NCBI GenBank assembly: GCA_018907035.1
Contig: JACCIC010000005.1
Coordinates: 575,501 to 639,500, forward strand
Reading direction: 5' to 3'
Length of the DNA stretch: 64,000 bases
DNA from: Sycobia sp. Sy_11
Lineage: Eukaryota; Arthropoda; Insecta; Hymenoptera; Epichrysomallidae
Made by a program: the position numbers and the translations under genes. Positions 61,847 to 64,000 of the stretch are shown one piece after another. The notes beneath the pieces are model-generated. The model was not told the origin of the DNA, did not search any database, and saw only the letters and a program-made list of their open reading frames with translations. Position 1 is the first letter of the stretch. Every line of letters starts with the position of its first letter.

Positions 61847-64000
61847 TGTATATTGATGTAATGTAATATAAATATTAATATATATTTCTGATGCCTATAC
61901 CATATGATCAAATTTGACCCGGACTGGTACATTTAAACTCCACGCGTAAACTGAATTGGTAAAAAATTTTTTTCTTATATTGGTACAACCTTACTTGATG
62001 TCCGTCTCAAACTTTGAGCGCCCTATCTCCATTACTGTGTGTTTGTCAGCTGTTTGTTTACAACGCAAAATGTATACGTATTGAAATGAAATACCAAAAA
62101 TTTTGTAAAATGTCCTTTTTCTACAAAGATGCTGAGATATTTTCAAAATATTTAGCATCTTAAGCACGAATTTCGGAAATGAAATACTAAGAGGATGTTA
62201 TATAAAAATATTCTTATTACACGATATCAATTGAACTGATAAAATAGCATGGAAACGAGAATATTAACTAAAACGAGATTTTGAATTGCTATATTCTTAA
62301 CCTTGGTCTCTATAAATCAACCTAATTTTGTAAAATCAAAACATATTTATTACAATTCAAGACATTGTATATTATATATTAAATAATGAAAATAAGTTGT
62401 AAAAGTAGACACCGCAATCACTATCTACATGCTTCGTAATTTGTTCTCCTTAGCATTTTTTTTTGATGACTTAGAAACTACAACTTTATTGTTAAATAAT
62501 GCTTTAAGTAGATATTAAACTGTATACGGATAACAGCATCCTCAAGCTTCAACATGAAAATCATTAAAATTAAAAATTCTAAGCTATACGAAAGTTACGA
62601 AATAAGCAGTGCGCGCGGAGCGTAATTTGTCAATTTATGCTAATTCAATACTTTGAAGTTTCAAAAAATATTGTATATTTCTAGAGGAAATTTGAAAGAA
62701 TCAAGGATTTGATGATTAAGAGTGACAGCAAAAGTTTTTGCGGAGTTTGGATAAAAAAAGCAATGAGAAGGGAGAAGTGTGGAAGTAGGTAGCAATAGAC
62801 TATTTGTAAGTCATTCTAAAATTAAGAATCTCTTTTCACTATTGATACAAAACATGGATAGGTTTTACTAAAACATGTGATATGAAAATATTTCTTCTAA
62901 AAGTGTTATTTTCGATTTGAACTATTATTTATTTTTCTCATCAATGTCGTGTAAAGAAATATATATTTGCGTGGAAATTAGTAATTAAAATTTTGTAACA
63001 GTGTAAAGTCAAAAAAAAGAAAAGTAAAATAAAATTGAATTATAAATTATTTTAAATTTTTGTGATCAGATTTGTAATATGTATATTCTCTATTCTCTAT
63101 TACTCGTTATAAATGCGTAATCAAAATTATAGATGTTTTAGTAATACAAATCAATCGTGATTCTAACGTATTTTTCTGAAATGTGGAGCCTGTACTTATA
63201 ACGATGTCAGTCAGCGATGACTGCATGCACCAGTAAGTTTCATTCATAGCCTCGTTCAATCTGTTTTCTAAATATTTCCATTTTGTTATTAAATATGAAT
63301 TTCAACTGAGAGCAATACTCTAATAAAAATTACAATACTACTCAGTAACTGTAAAAATCTAAAAAATTATCATACTTCTCAGAAGATTATCGAAGCGAAC
63401 AATTTGGACATTTACCATTCGTCCCGTAAACTTTATTGGAAACTACGGTAATTTCTTTTAGATTTTCATAATACGTAATTAAATTACCGAATAGCATTGT
63501 AATTTTTGTTAGAATATATCGTTTTCTCGGTCCTCCATCCTTAAAAATCCGCAATCAGTAGGCCAAAATACCTTTATGGAAAACTCTTTTGAAATTTTAG
63601 TGAAACCCTTCCGTTTCCTATATATATATATACACATAGATGAATTTTGACCAGGTAGCGGCGCCGTCGGTATCTTACCGACAAAAATTGCGCGGCTGGC
63701 CGTCACCAGGGTCGAGTTGTTGGCCCCGTCGTCGTCGATCGGTATCGAGAACACGAAGCTCTCCGGCTGCACGTAGTACTGCTCGACCGCGCGCTTGTAC
63801 CAGACCTCGTCGATCGCCCTCGGGTACAGCCTGCTGAAGTGGTCCGGCGGGGGCGGCGGCTCGCTCGACGACGACGAGGCCGAGGACGTGGCGTCGGTCT
63901 CGTTCAGTGGAAAGTCCTGCCACCTGGTCAGGCCGCTGCGCGTCGCGACGAACGCCAGGGTGTAGCCGAAGCGCTGGTGGAACTCTTGCCTGTGTTCAAG
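55228..64000 (-). CDS. Voltage-gated calcium channel alpha-2/delta subunit, 3' four exons (partial)
   Basis: Extracellular, membrane-anchored auxiliary subunit that promotes surface delivery and synaptic placement of voltage-gated calcium channels. Coding exons seen (minus strand): from beyond the window to 63679; 61716-61376; 59452-59165; 55647-55228. All have GT-AG borders with matching phases (1, 0, 0). The first has FGYTLAFVATRSGLTRWQDF, FSRLYPRAIDEVWYKRAVEQ and YVQPESFVFSIPI (VGCC alpha-2 / CACHE region). The second has KAPAAVVGFQM, CERNCADDDLDCFLVDNNGYI and AVCFRDTQE. The third has MAASWLYGQMAFTLAK, an acidic linker and RTRPEPCDQS. The last has NLFVLRNVTPANSVYDNPNE, GCDHLKYIVQPVNLTNM, CREIVFRMSVEPQE and a C-terminal CGGAPVDARPG followed by a leucine-rich tail, which suggests GPI anchoring or a terminal membrane helix. 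The 5' part (von Willebrand A domain) is outside the window. The paralogue (stj-, stol- or alpha-2/delta-3-like) is not determined. The exons are markedly GC-richer than their introns. Confidence 0.93.
56065..56120. repeat. (GT)n microsatellite
   Basis: Alternating GT of about 56 bases with one GC interruption, in the last alpha-2/delta intron. Confidence 0.95.
56216..57487 (-). mobile_element. Full-length but broken mariner in an alpha-2/delta intron
   Basis: A 1272-base element flanked by TA (56214-56215, 57488-57489), with inverted ends GGTTGTCAAATATCTTCCTT and, on the other side, the complement of GGTTATCAAATATTTTCCTT. The minus strand encodes a transposase. 57302-57037 has MEFINVEIRAILKF and EEWFRRFRAGENDTMDKPAGGRP. 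The first catalytic motif is near 56860, where TGD is followed by a stop (TAA in place of the usual glutamate codon). 56647-56294 has FHQDNARSHTS and YSPDIAPSDYHLF. Another in-frame TAG is near 56709. All three aspartates remain but the frame is broken. It is a different subfamily from the intact copy at 35270. Confidence 0.9.
57627..58917 (-). mobile_element. Full-length but broken mariner, same subfamily as 39719-40826
   Basis: A 1291-base element flanked by TA (57625-57626, 58918-58919). Its ends share GATTGATAAGTTTCCGGCCTG with the mariner at 39719-40826. The minus strand gives MEKLENRAVIKYFYVKG at the N-terminus (58739), SGRLIEV, the FVTVDETW first motif (near 58265), HHDNAPAHTS (near 57985), LAPSDYYLFPNFKK (near 57880), and ends GDYVEN. 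Frameshifts near 58475 and 58235-58140, plus a stop, separate the pieces. It keeps the segment that the other copy has lost, so the two together show the 39719 deletion. It sits only 140 bases from the mariner at 56216-57487, in the same orientation. Confidence 0.9.
60440..61290 (+). mobile_element. Mariner fossil in an alpha-2/delta intron
   Basis: Degenerate plus-strand transposase. MEQRFTIKFCVKNG opens at 60451. A segment around 60550-60650 has a SGRPRTSTT-like region. LNFDQKNCRRAIAQEML follows near 60690, and VITGD near 60780 is followed by a stop in place of glutamate, then YGYDVETKAQ. Later pieces resemble the YSPDL..SDFFLFPK and YFEGDN ends. Many stops and frameshifts mark this as an old copy. 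It belongs to yet another mariner subfamily and lies opposite to the host gene. Confidence 0.8.
61793..61842. repeat. (TA)n microsatellite near an exon acceptor
   Basis: Alternating TA of 50 bases, 77 bases upstream (in gene orientation) of the alpha-2/delta exon starting at 61716. It is close enough to fall in or next to the branch-point region. Confidence 0.95.
61843..63678. other. Alpha-2/delta intron without recognised elements
   Basis: AT-rich intron sequence. No transposon or additional exon was recognised. GC content rises abruptly at about 63640, where the next exon begins. Confidence 0.5.

Noticed and set aside
1..64000. CRISPR array or bacterial operon
   Set aside because: No direct repeats with regular spacers, and the genes are spliced eukaryotic genes.

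Overview
The window is AT-rich eukaryotic nuclear DNA from an insect, most likely a hymenopteran and plausibly an ant. Evidence for this is the split genes with GT-AG introns, a tandem pair of insect odorant receptor genes, orthologues of metazoan genes (Sfmbt, a mitochondrial release factor, a calcium channel alpha-2/delta subunit), many mariner copies of several subfamilies, R1-clade, BEL/Pao and tRNA-SINE remnants, and long (TA)n tracts. The species cannot be fixed from the sequence alone.

Layout. 1-17 kb is a transposon graveyard: a duplicated fragment of an Sfmbt exon at the very left edge, mariner remnants, a tRNA-derived SINE family, a BEL/Pao gag relic, two copies of a hairpin repeat whose stems differ by compensating substitutions, and a TTAA-flanked element with 17-bp terminal repeats carrying a broken Kolobok/Mutator-like transposase. 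17.3-32.3 kb holds two complete four-exon odorant receptor genes on the + strand, each preceded by a homologous non-coding block. A third, orphan copy of that block lies near 5.7-6.0 kb. An R1-clade retrotransposon relic sits between the receptors. 33.8-40.8 kb is a nested transposon cluster: a decayed mariner, a putative long terminal repeat split by an apparently intact mariner (345-residue transposase with the full D,D34D triad), a BEL/Pao gag relic, a mariner fossil interrupted by the SINE, and another mariner.

43.5-64 kb is the conserved-gene half. Sfmbt (seven coding exons, 916 residues, four MBT repeats, SLED and SAM domains) is on the minus strand. A mitochondrial class I release factor (GGQ motif) is on the plus strand. 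The last four coding exons of a voltage-gated calcium channel alpha-2/delta subunit are on the minus strand and run off the right edge; their introns hold two well-preserved but broken mariners and one fossil mariner.

The genes are not functionally linked: one acts in Polycomb-type chromatin repression, one in mitochondrial translation termination, one in calcium channel trafficking, and two in olfaction. Much of what is notable lies in the repeats and duplications. I found no rRNA gene, tRNA gene or CRISPR array, and no clearly new multi-gene system.
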